Assembly: GCF_017916325.1 (NCBI RefSeq)
Contig: NC_090165.1
Location: 940,001 to 1,004,000, forward strand
Length of the DNA stretch: 64,000 nucleotides
Reading direction: 5' to 3'
Source of the DNA: Leishmania martiniquensis
Taxonomy: Eukaryota; Euglenozoa; Kinetoplastea; Trypanosomatida; Trypanosomatidae
A model generated the notes under the pieces. It had not been told where the DNA came from. It searched no databases and worked only from the letters and a program-made list of their open reading frames with translations. Positions within the stretch are counted from its first letter, which is position 1. Every line of letters begins with the position of its first letter. Shown one piece after another: positions 54,045 through 64,000 of the stretch. The position numbers were made by a program, and so were the translations under genes.

Positions 54045-56777
54045 TTAGTCATCCTCGTCATCTTTCAGGCCAGCGGGGAGTACTAGCTCGGAGAACGTAT
54101 CAAACGTACCAGCACCTTCAGCATCCTCGTCACTGCCTTCGCAGCCCGTCTCGGCTGTGGTCGAAAACTTCTTTTTCAGACCCCGTGGGTTCGACGGAGA
54201 TGTGCGGAGCCCACCACCTGCGCCACTGTCCGTTTCTGCTTCGCCGCCGCCGCTGGCCCCAGCTGGGATAAGCCGACGGTGGCCGTTGTGGAGTGGCTGG
54301 TGTGGCTGATGCAGCACCGCTGCCTCGCGTTCCGAGTGCTGTTGACTGATCTTGCGGCGCAGCGCTGGTGCCAGAATAGCGGATGTCGGTAGCTGCGAAG
54401 AAGAATGAGGAATGTAAAACGTCCTTTCATCGTCGGTTTCTTTCACGTCCCCCTCGACGCCGCCGGGAGCGACGCCGTTCAACGACGCCCGCCCCTCGAC
54501 AACCTTTACCACGCTCGACTCTCTCCCGCCTGTGGCGCCGTTCGCGTCACCACGCGCAGCACGCCCCCACACGTCACGCGTACTCGTGATCGACAGCGAT
54601 GACCCCGCACGGCCAGCATCGCTCTCGCTTCCACCGCCCCCTGCCACGTCCGGTATCATAGCGAAGAAATCCCACAGATTCTCTGCCTGACTCGCGGTGA
54701 TCATCTGAGCCTCAACAAACTGCAAGAGGTGGTTGAACTGAATGGGCACCGGATCGCTGTTGCCATAGTCGGGCAGCCCCAGCGTCACCTGGCGTGTGGT
54801 CAGCGACGCCAGCTTGAGTGACTCTTCGCCTGAGGTGCCTGTGCTTGCGAAAGTGTTGATGGCGTTGGTGTTTGACGAGGAGGCCGCCTCAGTACCTGCC
54901 ATATCCTCCCCCTCCGGATCCGTGACGGGCTCGCTGCATGCCTGTGTCTGCTCGAGTTGCTTCGTTTTCGATGCCTGTACCAGTGGCGGGAGCGAAGGCG
55001 GCGACAGCATTCCAAAGTAGGAGGTGGCATCCTCAGGGGCGGTGATGGGTCGGAAGTTCTCACGAGTGAAGATGTGCGCCTTGGCGAAGTCCATCCGCTC
55101 TACCTGCGGGGGGCGACTTCCACCAGCGTTGCCCCTGGCCCCGCCTCCACCGTAGCGGCCATGAGCGCCGCCAGCGCCACTGCCACCACTGCCCCCTACG
55201 CCAAGCACTCCGCGCATGGGTGGGTGCGGTAGTGGGTCTGGGGCTGTCTCGGCACGCCGGGGAGCATCGCCCGTAGCACCCCGGCCCTCCGCTTTGAACC
55301 CTCCCTTGCCTAGCCCCTTCGTGCGTGTCTTCCGCAGCTCGGCTTTGATCTGTTTCACCTGCTGCGCCCAAGCCTTTTCTCGTTCTGCTTGCTTGAGCGC
55401 CTGTTCCGCTGCTGCGGTATCAAGCGGGGACGGCGGCGGTGAGGGACGCGGAGGTTGCTCGGCAGGGGTGCGGCTCGTCTGCCTGCGAGACAAGGGTTGG
55501 GTTATGCTAGCCGGTGTGCGGGCGCCGGGCGCCCCGATGGCGGCACCGGCAGCTCTGTACTCGCGAGGCGGCGGCGTCGTGTCCAGTACTGCAGACATTT
55601 CGATCACGTCGGAGTCGTTACGAGTGTTGAGCGGGGGGAGGATGCCGCCGGCCAGGCGGGCCGACGGACGCGGTGACGCATACCGCGCGGCCAGAGCCTT
55701 CTCTTGTGGAGTGCCGCCACCGCTGCCCAGCACCCGTGAGGCACCTTTACTACCTCCATGAGGAGAGAGGAGAGCACGACCGCCGCCGACGCCGATCCAG
55801 TCAGAGTTTCTCATGCTATCAGTTGAGGGCGACGCGAAGTTGTCCCGGGCGGCCGCCATCGGGCTACCAGAGACGGTGCCCGTTAGCGGGCCCATCGGCG
55901 ACTGAAGCCCGCGCGACTCTGATGCACGGCCGCTAGACGGCGGCCCCAAAGGCGTCGTGACGCGGCGCGGCCGCGGCTTGCCGATGTTACCGTTGCTGTT
56001 AGCTTGTCCAAGCTTGTAGATCAGCTCAACTGGTAAGGACTGCGTATCATATCCGCTACCCCCTTTGCTCCTGCTGTGCCCGCTAGCGTCCCTGCCGCTG
56101 CCGCTACACTCAGGGGAGGGCGGCTTCCGTCCCGCTGTCTCTTTTCCGACGCTAAAGTTGACGGGCAGCGAGTTTGTTTGATATTCGCTGCTGTTTGCGG
56201 CAGTGGCTGACCTGCCACCATGGCTGTTGCGCCGACCTGTGCCGCTGTTGACTTCGCGCGACGCCGCCTGTTGGCGCACCCGGGCAGGAGCGTTTCCCGC
56301 TTCACCAGTGGTTGCCCGAGGCGCAGCACCGCCGCCGCGTTCACAGCCTCCTGCGGATGGCGGCAATGTGACTTGAAGGTGGCGCGCAGAGGAGTCCTCC
56401 ACCTCGAAGGTTCCTTGGCCTTTTCGGAAGGAAAATGTGTACCGAGTGGATTCAACCATGCCCGGTGCAGTGGCGGTGCCCACTGTCGGTGAAGGACCGG
56501 CTACTGAGTTGGTGGCGGCCGAGGAGGTGGTCCGCACTTTGCTCTCCGAATACACCGAAGGGGAAGCCGGCGGCCCATTCGCCTTGGGGTCACCCAACCG
56601 CTTATTCTGCCTGCCTTTGGCGCGGTGCGCCTCTGCTTTTAGTCGCTCGGCTTCCCGCACCTGCCGATCAAGCGCTGCCTTGAGCGCCTTCTGTTTTGCC
56701 TGCTTCTCCAATGCTGTCTTGATGCGGTCCTCCGTCACCGCGACAGGACGAGAGAAGATGTAGCGATCGTCATCCAT
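54045..56777 (-). CDS. Large low-complexity protein with repeated SLPV motifs
   Basis: The product is 910 aa from ATG 56777 (MDDDRYIFSRPVA). The open frame continues 107 codons upstream but is low-complexity. A helical, basic N-terminus (about 10-60, LKAALDRQVREAERLKAEAH) is followed by mostly disordered Gly/Ser/Ala/Pro sequence. Short aromatic motifs recur: RYTFSFRKGQGTFEVED, then YQTNSLPVNFSVGKE, then YDTQSLPVELIYKLGQAN. They suggest a repeated linear motif. KQIKAELRKTRTKGLGKGGF (basic) and FTRENFRPITAPEDATSYF are the only other ordered stretches. I know no family. The repeated SLPV peptides are worth testing as binding motifs. Codon use is high GC3, as in its neighbours. Confidence 0.75.
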   Translation of the reverse strand: MDDDRYIFSRPVAVTEDRIKTALEKQAKQKALKAALDRQVREAERLKAEAHRAKGRQNKRLGDPKANGPPASPSVYSESKVRTTSSAATNSVAGPSPTVGTATAPGMVESTRYTFSFRKGQGTFEVEDSSARHLQVTLPPSAGGCERGGGAAPRATTGEAGNAPARVRQQAASREVNSGTGRRNSHGGRSATAANSSEYQTNSLPVNFSVGKETAGRKPPSPECSGSGRDASGHSRSKGGSGYDTQSLPVELIYKLGQANSNGNIGKPRPRRVTTPLGPPSSGRASESRGLQSPMGPLTGTVSGSPMAAARDNFASPSTDSMRNSDWIGVGGGRALLSPHGGSKGASRVLGSGGGTPQEKALAARYASPRPSARLAGGILPPLNTRNDSDVIEMSAVLDTTPPPREYRAAGAAIGAPGARTPASITQPLSRRQTSRTPAEQPPRPSPPPSPLDTAAAEQALKQAEREKAWAQQVKQIKAELRKTRTKGLGKGGFKAEGRGATGDAPRRAETAPDPLPHPPMRGVLGVGGSGGSGAGGAHGRYGGGGARGNAGGSRPPQVERMDFAKAHIFTRENFRPITAPEDATSYFGMLSPPSLPPLVQASKTKQLEQTQACSEPVTDPEGEDMAGTEAASSSNTNAINTFASTGTSGEESLKLASLTTRQVTLGLPDYGNSDPVPIQFNHLLQFVEAQMITASQAENLWDFFAMIPDVAGGGGSESDAGRAGSSLSITSTRDVWGRAARGDANGATGGRESSVVKVVEGRASLNGVAPGGVEGDVKETDDERTFYIPHSSSQLPTSAILAPALRRKISQQHSEREAAVLHQPHQPLHNGHRRLIPAGASGGGEAETDSGAGGGLRTSPSNPRGLKKKFSTTAETGCEGSDEDAEGAGTFDTFSELVLPAGLKDDEDD

Positions 56778-59103
56778 CACGCGCACCTCTTTTTCCCCCT
56801 TATCCTGAGCGCCCCTGTGATCGGGCGCCTCTGCGCGTGCGAAGCGTCTCAAGGCAAAGGATGATGCACGTGCCCTGGATGAACGTGAAGAAGCGCTGGA
56901 GAGAGAGAGAGACGGCGCAGAGGTCGAGTACTCGCCAATGGCGCTTTCCGCCCGCCACACCCTCCAAATGTCTGCCCTCACCAAATTTCTTACCGAAAAA
57001 AAAACGATGAGTGAGAGGGGAAAAAATGAAAGTGGCGTCGGGGAGCACAGAGGCACGATGGGTGCTAACCCAACGGGAGGAAAGAGCAGCGATGACACGA
57101 GCGTCAGACGAAGGGCAGCTTAGCGGAAGGAGGGGATGAACAAAAGGTTCGAAGATAACGGGCGGCGTTATCGACGCACAAACACACACGCACACACACA
57201 GCGATCGGGGGGGGGCGGCCGTAGCGACAGGGCAGAATTAGCGACAACGTAAATGGAGAGGGAGAATGGAAGCACGAATAATGGAAGCAACAATGGGTGA
57301 AGCGTCAAACAACAGTAAGGAAAGAGGTCTGAAACGAAAAAAAGGTAACCTCTCACAGGAGCGGGCGGCGGTGACAGAGACAGAGGTGGGGTACGGAAGC
57401 GGGAAAGGGGGAGAGGAAAGGGAAAACGGGCAGCGATGATAGATGCTACTGAATAAGGGACACTCCTTGAAAGAAGCAAAGACTAAGTTGCGCGCGACAA
57501 AGAGAGGTGGGGAGAGGAGTAAGGGGAGGGAGGGCGGCAGCAAGGGGGACGAGGAGTAGGAGGTACATGAAGAGTTCAAACGTGAGAAGCCACGAGGAAG
57601 GTGGGGCGGGGCGCGGGGGGCAAAATTAGAAAGGGACACAGAGAAGAGAGCACAGAGAAGGAGAGGGATGGGGGAGGGCAAGGCACTCCCCCATTCAATG
57701 GAGCGAGCAGGCAGCCACAACAGCGAAGGGAGAAGAAGCGCAAGAGAGTGAGAGAGGACGTGAAAAGGGGCTCCGATCTCAATGCCATACAGAGACACCC
57801 ACGACAGCACAAACAAAGGCGCGAACGCAGGCGAGGGGGTGGGTGGGCGGAGATATGAAGGACACAGCGCGCCCTTGGCCTGCTTCGGCGTTTCAGAAAG
57901 AATGGAGTGAAGAAAAGCGGGAGCGAAATAAAAGAAGACACACACACACTCACTCACACGCAGAGAGAGGGGGGAGGAGAAGAGAAAGAGAGACACGAAG
58001 TGCACGCGCGTACAATACAGTGGGGAAGCGTGGGGGTGGGGGGTGAGATGACGGGCAATGGTGTATAAAGCGACAGGGCGAAAGAAAAAATAGGAAGAGA
58101 TGAGCGCTTGCGAGTTTCGTTGTTCTTTTTCTCTCTGTGTGTGTCAGGGAAGGGGGGTTTCGTGCGCGCCGTCGACGAATGCGTTGCTGGCGCGCGTGCC
58201 TTTGCCTGCAAGGGGGTGGGAGGGAGAGGAAGAGAGAGGGACGACACTTATGGAGAAGGACTGTGTTTGTGTGTCTCTGAGCACTTGTGACGAGTACAAT
58301 ACAGAAGCGAGGTGAAGAGTTCAAGGCAAATCGAAAACCAACAACGAAGTGAAACGGAAAGAAAGTGGGCACACCGGCGCTCTCTCTTTCTATATATATA
58401 TATATTCTCTAAAATGGGGGAAGACAGCGCTTATCTGCCCGAACTACTTATTTGTCACCCAAAGCGGTGGGCATGGGTGGTGTGATGCGGCAGGGAAAAG
58501 GAGTGGAGGAGTGCAGGTGAGAACGTGGTGAAGGGTGAGTCCCGATACGTTAGAGGCGGATAAAAGCGTCGCGGCCCGTGTTATGATAGCCTCAGCTTTC
58601 AGCACACACGAGTGAGAGTTGCGGGCTGCGCCCATGCCTAATCCAATAGTTCACGGGCACAAACGCACAAGTGCATATGGAAAGTTTACGCGCACACCCC
58701 CGCGCGTCACACCGCCACCAGCCCAGCGAGAGCACGTCACAGAAGTTGGGTGCAAAAGCGGGAGAAGCGGGAGGAGGCGAAGAGGTCGGGCGCCCAGCGC
58801 CTTGAGCGGCGTTCAGCGATGCAGGCTGCAGCATTGCATGGGTAAGAAAGCTTTGCTTGTCGGCATCTTGCAAAAGCACATACATATAGAGATGCACAAA
58901 AGCGCAATGGGCACACGAATACGAGTCACAGTGTGCGTATGGCTCTCGGGAGGGGAAGGGGAAGAGAAGATGCTCGAGCTACACAGCATTTCCGCGCCCT
59001 CATGCTGGCTAAGTAGAGAGCTGTATCGGGCGCCCTCTACACGCACGCGCACCTATCCTTTGCCGTTCCAGCTCGTGTGGCCTTCCTTCCCTTCCACCGT
59101 CCC
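56778..59103. other. Spacer between the GRAM-domain gene and the 910-aa gene
   Basis: No gene is accepted. It has a TA run at 58391-58406 and a long purine-rich top-strand region (57240-57990), which would be a long pyrimidine tract in the sense direction. A CA run is at about 57180-57200. Confidence 0.55.
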
Positions 59104-61302
59104 CTACTGCTTCAGCCACTGATGCATCAGAACGTTGTACGCTTGATCCCGCCGCAGAAAGCTTGTGAGGACGATCGAGTCGTTCAGGTGCGTCTTCACC
59201 TCAATCGCATTTCCGAACATCTTTGCCGACTTGGACTTGAGAATGTCTTTGATCTCGTCATACTCCACCGAAAACTTGGCGGCGGCCAGCGTGCTCTGAA
59301 AGCACAGCCAATGCGGCGTGATGAAGAGGTAGCCTTGCTTCAGCATGGACCGCTCCACCCAAGCGCAGTTGAAGGAGTCAACCAGCTTCTCGCCTACCAA
59401 GTCTGGGAACGCCTTGCGGAACACGCCCTCGATGTTGTTGCGCACGGCGCCGGTGACGCCAGTGACGTCGAGGAGGGCGCCGCCCACAGCGCGGCCCACC
59501 GCAAAGGGTGCCTTAAGCACCTCGTAGCCGCCCTGCACGGCCCCACGCGCGACCCCGCCAAGTGATATCCCCGTGTCGCCGGCTGGCTGATCGAGAAAGG
59601 CGAGCTGGACGGATGGCTGGAAGGTGGCTGTAGCGTCCCGCTCTTGCTTCGGGAAGAGCGTCATCTTAGCCTTCACTGAGCTCTCCCTTTTTTGCCGCAT
59701 GCACGACACCGCCTCCTCGACCTCCGATTCAGGCACCTCGACAAAGCCAGCCTGCGCAAACCCACTGCGCGAGAAGCTGATGATGGCCGCTTGCTTCTGG
59801 TTTGGTACCTCTGCAGTGCGAGCCTCCGAGTGCACCATACACGTCACACGCGCAAAATCGGGTGCGCCGTCCACGAGCGTCACCATATGAAGCACCTCAT
59901 CGCGCACAGCGCCCATGTTCAGTGAATCTTGAATAATGGCGGTCGGGCCGATCTGCGGCGGCTGCTGAATGAGCGCGTACATCGTGTAAAGACGCCGGTC
60001 ATTGTCCTCGCTGCTGCCAATGCTCCAGGCACACGCCGGCATAGTGGAGAGGTCCGACGCGTCATCTGCAATCACTTCGCCATCGGGGGACGCGAATGGG
60101 TCGACCTCGGCGCAGTCGGTCTCCAGCACGTCGCACAGAAAGTCGGCCTGCGTGTCCGCGTCAGCGCAAACGTAGTTGCAGTACACAAAATACGCCAAGC
60201 TGCCAGGGCGGACAAGGCGGACGTAATACGTGGAGACTGGCTCATCGTAGGTGAAGCTGGCCAAGTTGCTGAAGACGTTGGGGCGGGAGGCCGTGAAGAC
60301 CGCACCAAGAGCTTCCTCCAGGGTGGAGGTGAGAAGAAGGTAGGGTGGTTCAGACTGCGCCAACGCATTCAGCTCCTCGGGCGTCAGCTCCGACGGTGCG
60401 TCGGCGCCGGGGTTCACCGAGAGTGAAGCGTTCTTCTGGGATCGCCGTGGCGCAGCCGTCTGGGCACCTGACTCCGCCGCCGCCGCCAAAGCGGCCATCG
60501 TGTCCTCGGCGCTGCCGAGGCTGGACCGACTGCTTAGCGGCGTATCAGAGTTCTCTCGGGGCAGCTTCGTGGTCCGTGTCGCCAGTGCTGTCACGGGTGC
60601 CTTCTCTGCAGCGGCAACGGGAGTGGCTGACCTTCTTTTTTCCCTCTTCGGGGCGGCAGCGGTGGGTGCTGTTTCGCTGCGCTCGCCGCGCTGCTGAGGC
60701 GCCTCCCTGGCTGCCTCATCCCCTTCGAGTAGCCCGGTCTTTGTGCGTCGTCCTGCCTTCCCAGTCGATGCAGCTGCTGTTGCCGACGCTCCGCACTCTA
60801 CGCCGGCTGCTGGCATCGCGCCCGTCGGGGCACTGGGCTCAGATACCGTCCGTGCGGCCGGCGTCATCCGAGAGAGGGGCGACTCCCTGAAGAATGCTGT
60901 CTTCCCGAGACCAAAGCTCTGGCAGCCCTTGTCCCACCATGCGTTCATCTCCTTGTAGAAGGCGCCCATCTGCGTCACAAAAGTGCTAAAAAAGTTCAGC
61001 AAAAGAGCCGCCGCCGCCTCCGGCTGGGCAGCCAGCACAGGCGCCATGGCCTCGCCCATGCTCACCAGATCGCTAAGGCAGCTGGACAGGTTCGCGCAGG
61101 CCGTCATGGTGGAGCTGCTCAGCTGAGTGGCGACAGCGAGCAGGTCCGTCGTGGGGCCGGTGTTGGCTTGCATGCCATCCCGCAGGCCCTGCGACATGAG
61201 TGCGAGATCATTGCTAATGCCACGGGTGTGAGCGGAAATGCTTTGCACTTGCTGCAGAAGACTCTTCTGGATCTCAGCTGGGGAGCGGCTTTTCGTGACC
61301 AT
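59104..61302 (-). CDS. GRAM-domain protein with VASt-like lipid-binding region
   Basis: The product is 732 aa from ATG 61302. The C-terminal 105 residues (about 625-732) are a GRAM domain: VFRKAFPDLVGEKLVDSFNC, then KQGYLFITPHWLCFQS, then FSVEYDEIKDILKSKSAKMF. The middle (about 335-560) resembles the VASt/START-like fold of ER-contact-site lipid transporters. RLYTMYALIQQPPQIGPTA corresponds to the conserved R.YT.P....GP segment and VTLVDGAPDFARVTC to the strand that follows. The N-terminus (1-130) is helical. In fungal Lam/Ysp and human GRAMD1 proteins GRAM comes first; here it comes last, and no transmembrane anchor is seen. Sterol or phosphoinositide binding is inference. Acceptor AG is predicted at 61363-61362, giving a 59 nt 5'UTR. 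Confidence 0.82.
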   Translation of the reverse strand: MVTKSRSPAEIQKSLLQQVQSISAHTRGISNDLALMSQGLRDGMQANTGPTTDLLAVATQLSSSTMTACANLSSCLSDLVSMGEAMAPVLAAQPEAAAALLLNFFSTFVTQMGAFYKEMNAWWDKGCQSFGLGKTAFFRESPLSRMTPAARTVSEPSAPTGAMPAAGVECGASATAAASTGKAGRRTKTGLLEGDEAAREAPQQRGERSETAPTAAAPKREKRRSATPVAAAEKAPVTALATRTTKLPRENSDTPLSSRSSLGSAEDTMAALAAAAESGAQTAAPRRSQKNASLSVNPGADAPSELTPEELNALAQSEPPYLLLTSTLEEALGAVFTASRPNVFSNLASFTYDEPVSTYYVRLVRPGSLAYFVYCNYVCADADTQADFLCDVLETDCAEVDPFASPDGEVIADDASDLSTMPACAWSIGSSEDNDRRLYTMYALIQQPPQIGPTAIIQDSLNMGAVRDEVLHMVTLVDGAPDFARVTCMVHSEARTAEVPNQKQAAIISFSRSGFAQAGFVEVPESEVEEAVSCMRQKRESSVKAKMTLFPKQERDATATFQPSVQLAFLDQPAGDTGISLGGVARGAVQGGYEVLKAPFAVGRAVGGALLDVTGVTGAVRNNIEGVFRKAFPDLVGEKLVDSFNCAWVERSMLKQGYLFITPHWLCFQSTLAAAKFSVEYDEIKDILKSKSAKMFGNAIEVKTHLNDSIVLTSFLRRDQAYNVLMHQWLKQ

Positions 61303-61361
61303 CTCCAAGTGTTGGGGGTAACAAGGAGGACCCAACGCACACACGAAAAGGGGGAAGGCGG

Positions 61362-61442
61362 CTGTGATGAGAAGAGGGCGCCGTCGGTGGCGGCCGCGTT
61401 TTTGTTGTGATGAGGGAGAGGGAGAAAGAAAAAACGGAGAGG
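61362..61442 (-). promoter_or_regulatory. Putative spliced-leader acceptor of the GRAM gene
   Basis: The minus strand has a long pyrimidine tract (61442-61412, TCTCCGTTTTTTCTTTCTCC and onward). The first AG after it is in CATCACAG at 61363-61362. The start codon lies 60 bases further on, and no ATG intervenes. Confidence 0.5.
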
Positions 61443-62897
61443 GATCCGACAGGGCAGACGAAGCCGGGGGGGCAGCGCAGCACGCGAAAGACGGCCGGAC
61501 GAGAGGTAAGCCAGTCAGCCAGCAGCTGATCCCCGCCGCGCAGGCCAGCGCAGAAGCAAAGGAGCGAAGTGCCTCAGTCCCAATGGGGACACGCCCTTGC
61601 AAACGCGTGAGAGGGATGAATGGATAGAGATGCAGAGCGGATCAATAACAAAAGCCAACGAAAGGGGCGAAATGGGAAAGAAGAGGCGCCGCCGACTCTA
61701 CAGCGACCAGCGAAAACGCGCACGAGGTCTACGGAGCTCGGGCTTCAGCGTTGGAGCCTGCGTCTTCCTCTCTCTCCCCCCACTCGCACAGATGCCCACG
61801 CTGCGCTCACTTCTTTTCAACTTTCTCTTCACACTGCCGCAGCCGCAGATGAGTGCGGCTTGAGCGACGAGAGGGATGCCAGGAGGGGAGTGCACGCAAC
61901 CCAAGGGGGGCCGCAGCGTGACCGCAAAGCACTGCGCAATAAGAGTGAGTGCAGCAGCGTGTCGAATGGTAGGGGGAGTGGGAAAGGGTTTCTACATGGA
62001 GACGAGAAGTGAGCGAGGCTCCAGATGAAGCCCTCGCGAACGAGAGATCTGTACAAGTATCCAGTCACACTGAATGCGTAGAGCGGAGGCGGCGGCAGTC
62101 AAAGCAGCGGCACCGAACAACACAACAGACACACGCCGAGACACAGGAGTCAAGTATCGCTGCCGTCTTCGCGACCAGGTGAAAGCGTCAGACGTAAGCA
62201 AAGGTCCCCACCGGAGCTGTTACGATAAGTGTTTGGCATGCATCAGGGGAGCTTACGGAAAAGGAAAAAGAGGGAGGAGGGCCGAGGAGTGAAGATATGG
62301 CATGCGCCGACATGCGAGACACACTCGAAAAAAAAACCGGGTAATGCATGCAGCCCAGGTGAAGCACAGAGGCCCCATCCGCGATGAGGCCCGCCTTGGC
62401 AGTGGTGGCGGTGCGCAGACCCTAACGGAGGCGTGATCCAGCACCCTCCACCCTCCGGCCGTATCAAAGGCAGCATCTCCACGGAAGCTGCACGTACGCC
62501 ATATTCCGCTCGCGCGTCTTCACAATTGTTTGTCGCAGTTAAATATTCGATCAGACTCACCCATATCTGCTCGTTCGCGCCCTTTTCTGGCCGCCTCATC
62601 CTCTCTTTTGGCCCTGAAAAAGAGCCGATACGCGTGCTGTGGGGAGCGGAGTGTGTAGAGGGACTGCTTTTCCTCTGCCACCATCCCTGCCCCGCCTCCT
62701 CCGACCTGTCCCTTCGCGAGGAAAGAGCACCGGTGAGGGGCATGGGCCCGCCAGTCCACCGAAGAGCTATCGAGGAAGCATAGAGGATAGGAAGAGCCGC
62801 CTGCGAACACAGCGAGGCACACACACAAAATACACGCATGGGAAAAAGTGGGAAGAAAAACGAGGGAGGGGAGACACTCCACTCGGCGTGCACACCT
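61443..62897. other. Spacer upstream of the GRAM gene
   Basis: No coding region is supported. Frames here are composition-driven. The top strand is purine-rich in 61600-61700 and 62250-62290. Confidence 0.5.
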
Positions 62898-63486
62898 TCT
62901 GCCGCACCGCACACAAGTTCGCTCGACCCCCAGCCTATGTGCCAGCAGGCCCCATCGCCCCGTGCACAGAAGCAGCCGTGCACACACGCGTCTTGCAGCA
63001 GCGCACCGACTCGGCCATCGGAGGCACGGCCCTCACCTCATACCCTACGCACCTCCCGCCCCACAGGTCGCCTCACAGTCGCTCCCCGTTGCCCTGGTTG
63101 CCACCGACGCGTATCCCCTCCCTCCTCGCGATGACTCAGGCTCCCTCTACACACACACACGCACGCAGGCAGTGCAAGGGCCGAGCGGGATACGCTCGAG
63201 TCATGCCGACGCGTTGCTCATCGCATGGACGGCACAAGCCTCTTCACAGCCGCCGGTCGCTCCGACGCAACGCCATCCAGCGCCTGGCCCCCGACATCGG
63301 TAGCGACACATCGCTCTGGCCCCCCTTCGGGCTAGGTGCTGGAACCCTCTGTCGTGGCCACGAGAGGCGGCTCAGCATTCCGAAAGGCAAGGGTGGGAGT
63401 GAGGGGAGGGGGGGCTGCCTGGCTTCCCCAGACAGAGAGTGGGGTACTGAGCCCCCCTGAGATGCCACGCACACGGAGACATGCCC
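62898..63486 (+). repeat. Dispersed repeat R2, copy 3 (longest)
   Basis: This 589 bp stretch is the most complete copy. It shares 62898-63160 with copy 2 (32119-32381) and 62969-63486 with copy 1 (inverted, 7412-7924). It contains a CA tract at about 63150-63160 where copy 2 stops. The minus-strand and top-strand frames across it are shared with the other copies and look non-coding. Confidence 0.85.
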
Positions 63487-64000
63487 CCACACCCTGCCAC
63501 CGCGAATGGCAAAAAGAACATGCAAAAAAAAGCCAAAAACATCAAGCTCTTAGTCAAAGCAAAACGGTAGATGGAGAGGGCGGGCGCTCGAGCCTGGAAG
63601 GACGGGAAGGAAATAGCCGTGGACTGAACAGAGCGCGGAAAGAGGTGAAGAAGGTGAGGCATCAAGGGAGTAGGAGAGGGTGAAGTCGCTCCCCGTTGCC
63701 CCATCGCCCCCTTCCCCCGTTCCTTTCCCACGCAGAAAAGAGGTCTGCAGGGATGCTCAGCACATTCGCATGCATTCTCGCGCCCTTCTCTCGGCACTCC
63801 GGCATTCCAGCAGAGGAAGTACAACCACAGCCAAGGTAGCGTCGCCGGAATTCAAACAAGCGGACATCTCTGGGCAAACGTCAGCGGATCACAGCGCTGA
63901 TAAAGAACCCGAAGAGGAAACTAAAGAGCAACCAAAGAGGGAGGAGCGGCACAAGGATTCCACTTGTGCCGCTCCCCCATCCTGCCAGCCTCACCTTATG
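63487..64000. other. End of window, spacer
   Basis: Nothing is recognised. It lies beyond the end of repeat R2 copy 3, and the sequence is unrelated to the flank of copy 1. Confidence 0.5.

Overview
The window looks like part of a Leishmania-type (trypanosomatid, kinetoplastid) chromosome. All 18 confident protein genes, and two smaller candidates, lie head-to-tail on the minus strand. None needs an intron. They are separated by long spacers of 0.6-7 kb. Where checked, the minus strand shows a pyrimidine tract followed by an AG just upstream of the start codon, as expected for spliced-leader trans-splicing (for example upstream of 12040, 25469, 40234 and 61302). The spacers are mostly purine-rich on the top strand, which means pyrimidine-rich in the sense of transcription. 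This fits one polycistronic unit read from high to low coordinates. No strand switch, tRNA or rRNA gene was recognised. From memory, the L. major formate-tetrahydrofolate ligase gene is on chromosome 30, so this may be the equivalent region; the species cannot be fixed from sequence alone.

Layout in transcription order (right to left). 64.0-61.3 kb is spacer with a copy of repeat R2. 61.3-51.6 kb holds a GRAM/VASt-like lipid-binding protein, a large low-complexity protein and a leucine-rich-repeat protein. 49.8-44.4 kb holds an SH3 plus coiled-coil protein, an SLC35-type transporter and a type I membrane protein of the Atg27/mannose-6-phosphate-receptor kind. 43.7-39.9 kb holds a mitochondrial TPR-like protein, an elongin-B-like ubiquitin-fold protein and two small candidate genes. 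38.5-32.9 kb holds a helical-repeat protein, the replication factor C subunit RFC4 and a CXXC-less thioredoxin-like ER membrane protein. 31.7-23.6 kb holds a protein with a helix-rich EF-hand-like core, a nuclear poly(A)-binding-type RRM protein and formate-tetrahydrofolate ligase. 21.0-17.9 kb holds a leucyl/phenylalanyl-tRNA-protein transferase-like protein and a reticulon. Two large gene-poor stretches (12.0-17.9 and 4.0-10.8 kb) flank a coactosin/ADF-H protein. The last gene (0.7-4.0 kb) carries a TSNAXIP1-type domain.

Gene order here does not imply shared function, because trypanosomatid polycistrons mix unrelated genes. The most notable non-genic structure is two dispersed repeat families. 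R1 has two copies of 454 bp that differ at one position and lie as direct repeats on either side of the ADF-H gene. R2 has three copies (one inverted, one truncated) at 7.4, 32.1 and 62.9 kb. They sit where the degenerate retroposons (SIDERs) of Leishmania usually sit, in 3'UTR-like spacers, but they are far too similar to be old copies. They could seed deletion or amplification of the genes between them. I see no convincing new multi-gene system. The best single leads are the tRNA-dependent aminoacyl-transferase homologue, the reversed VASt-GRAM architecture, the ADF-H protein that stops just after starting a third repeat, and a well-formed splice acceptor leading into a reading frame with no AUG.
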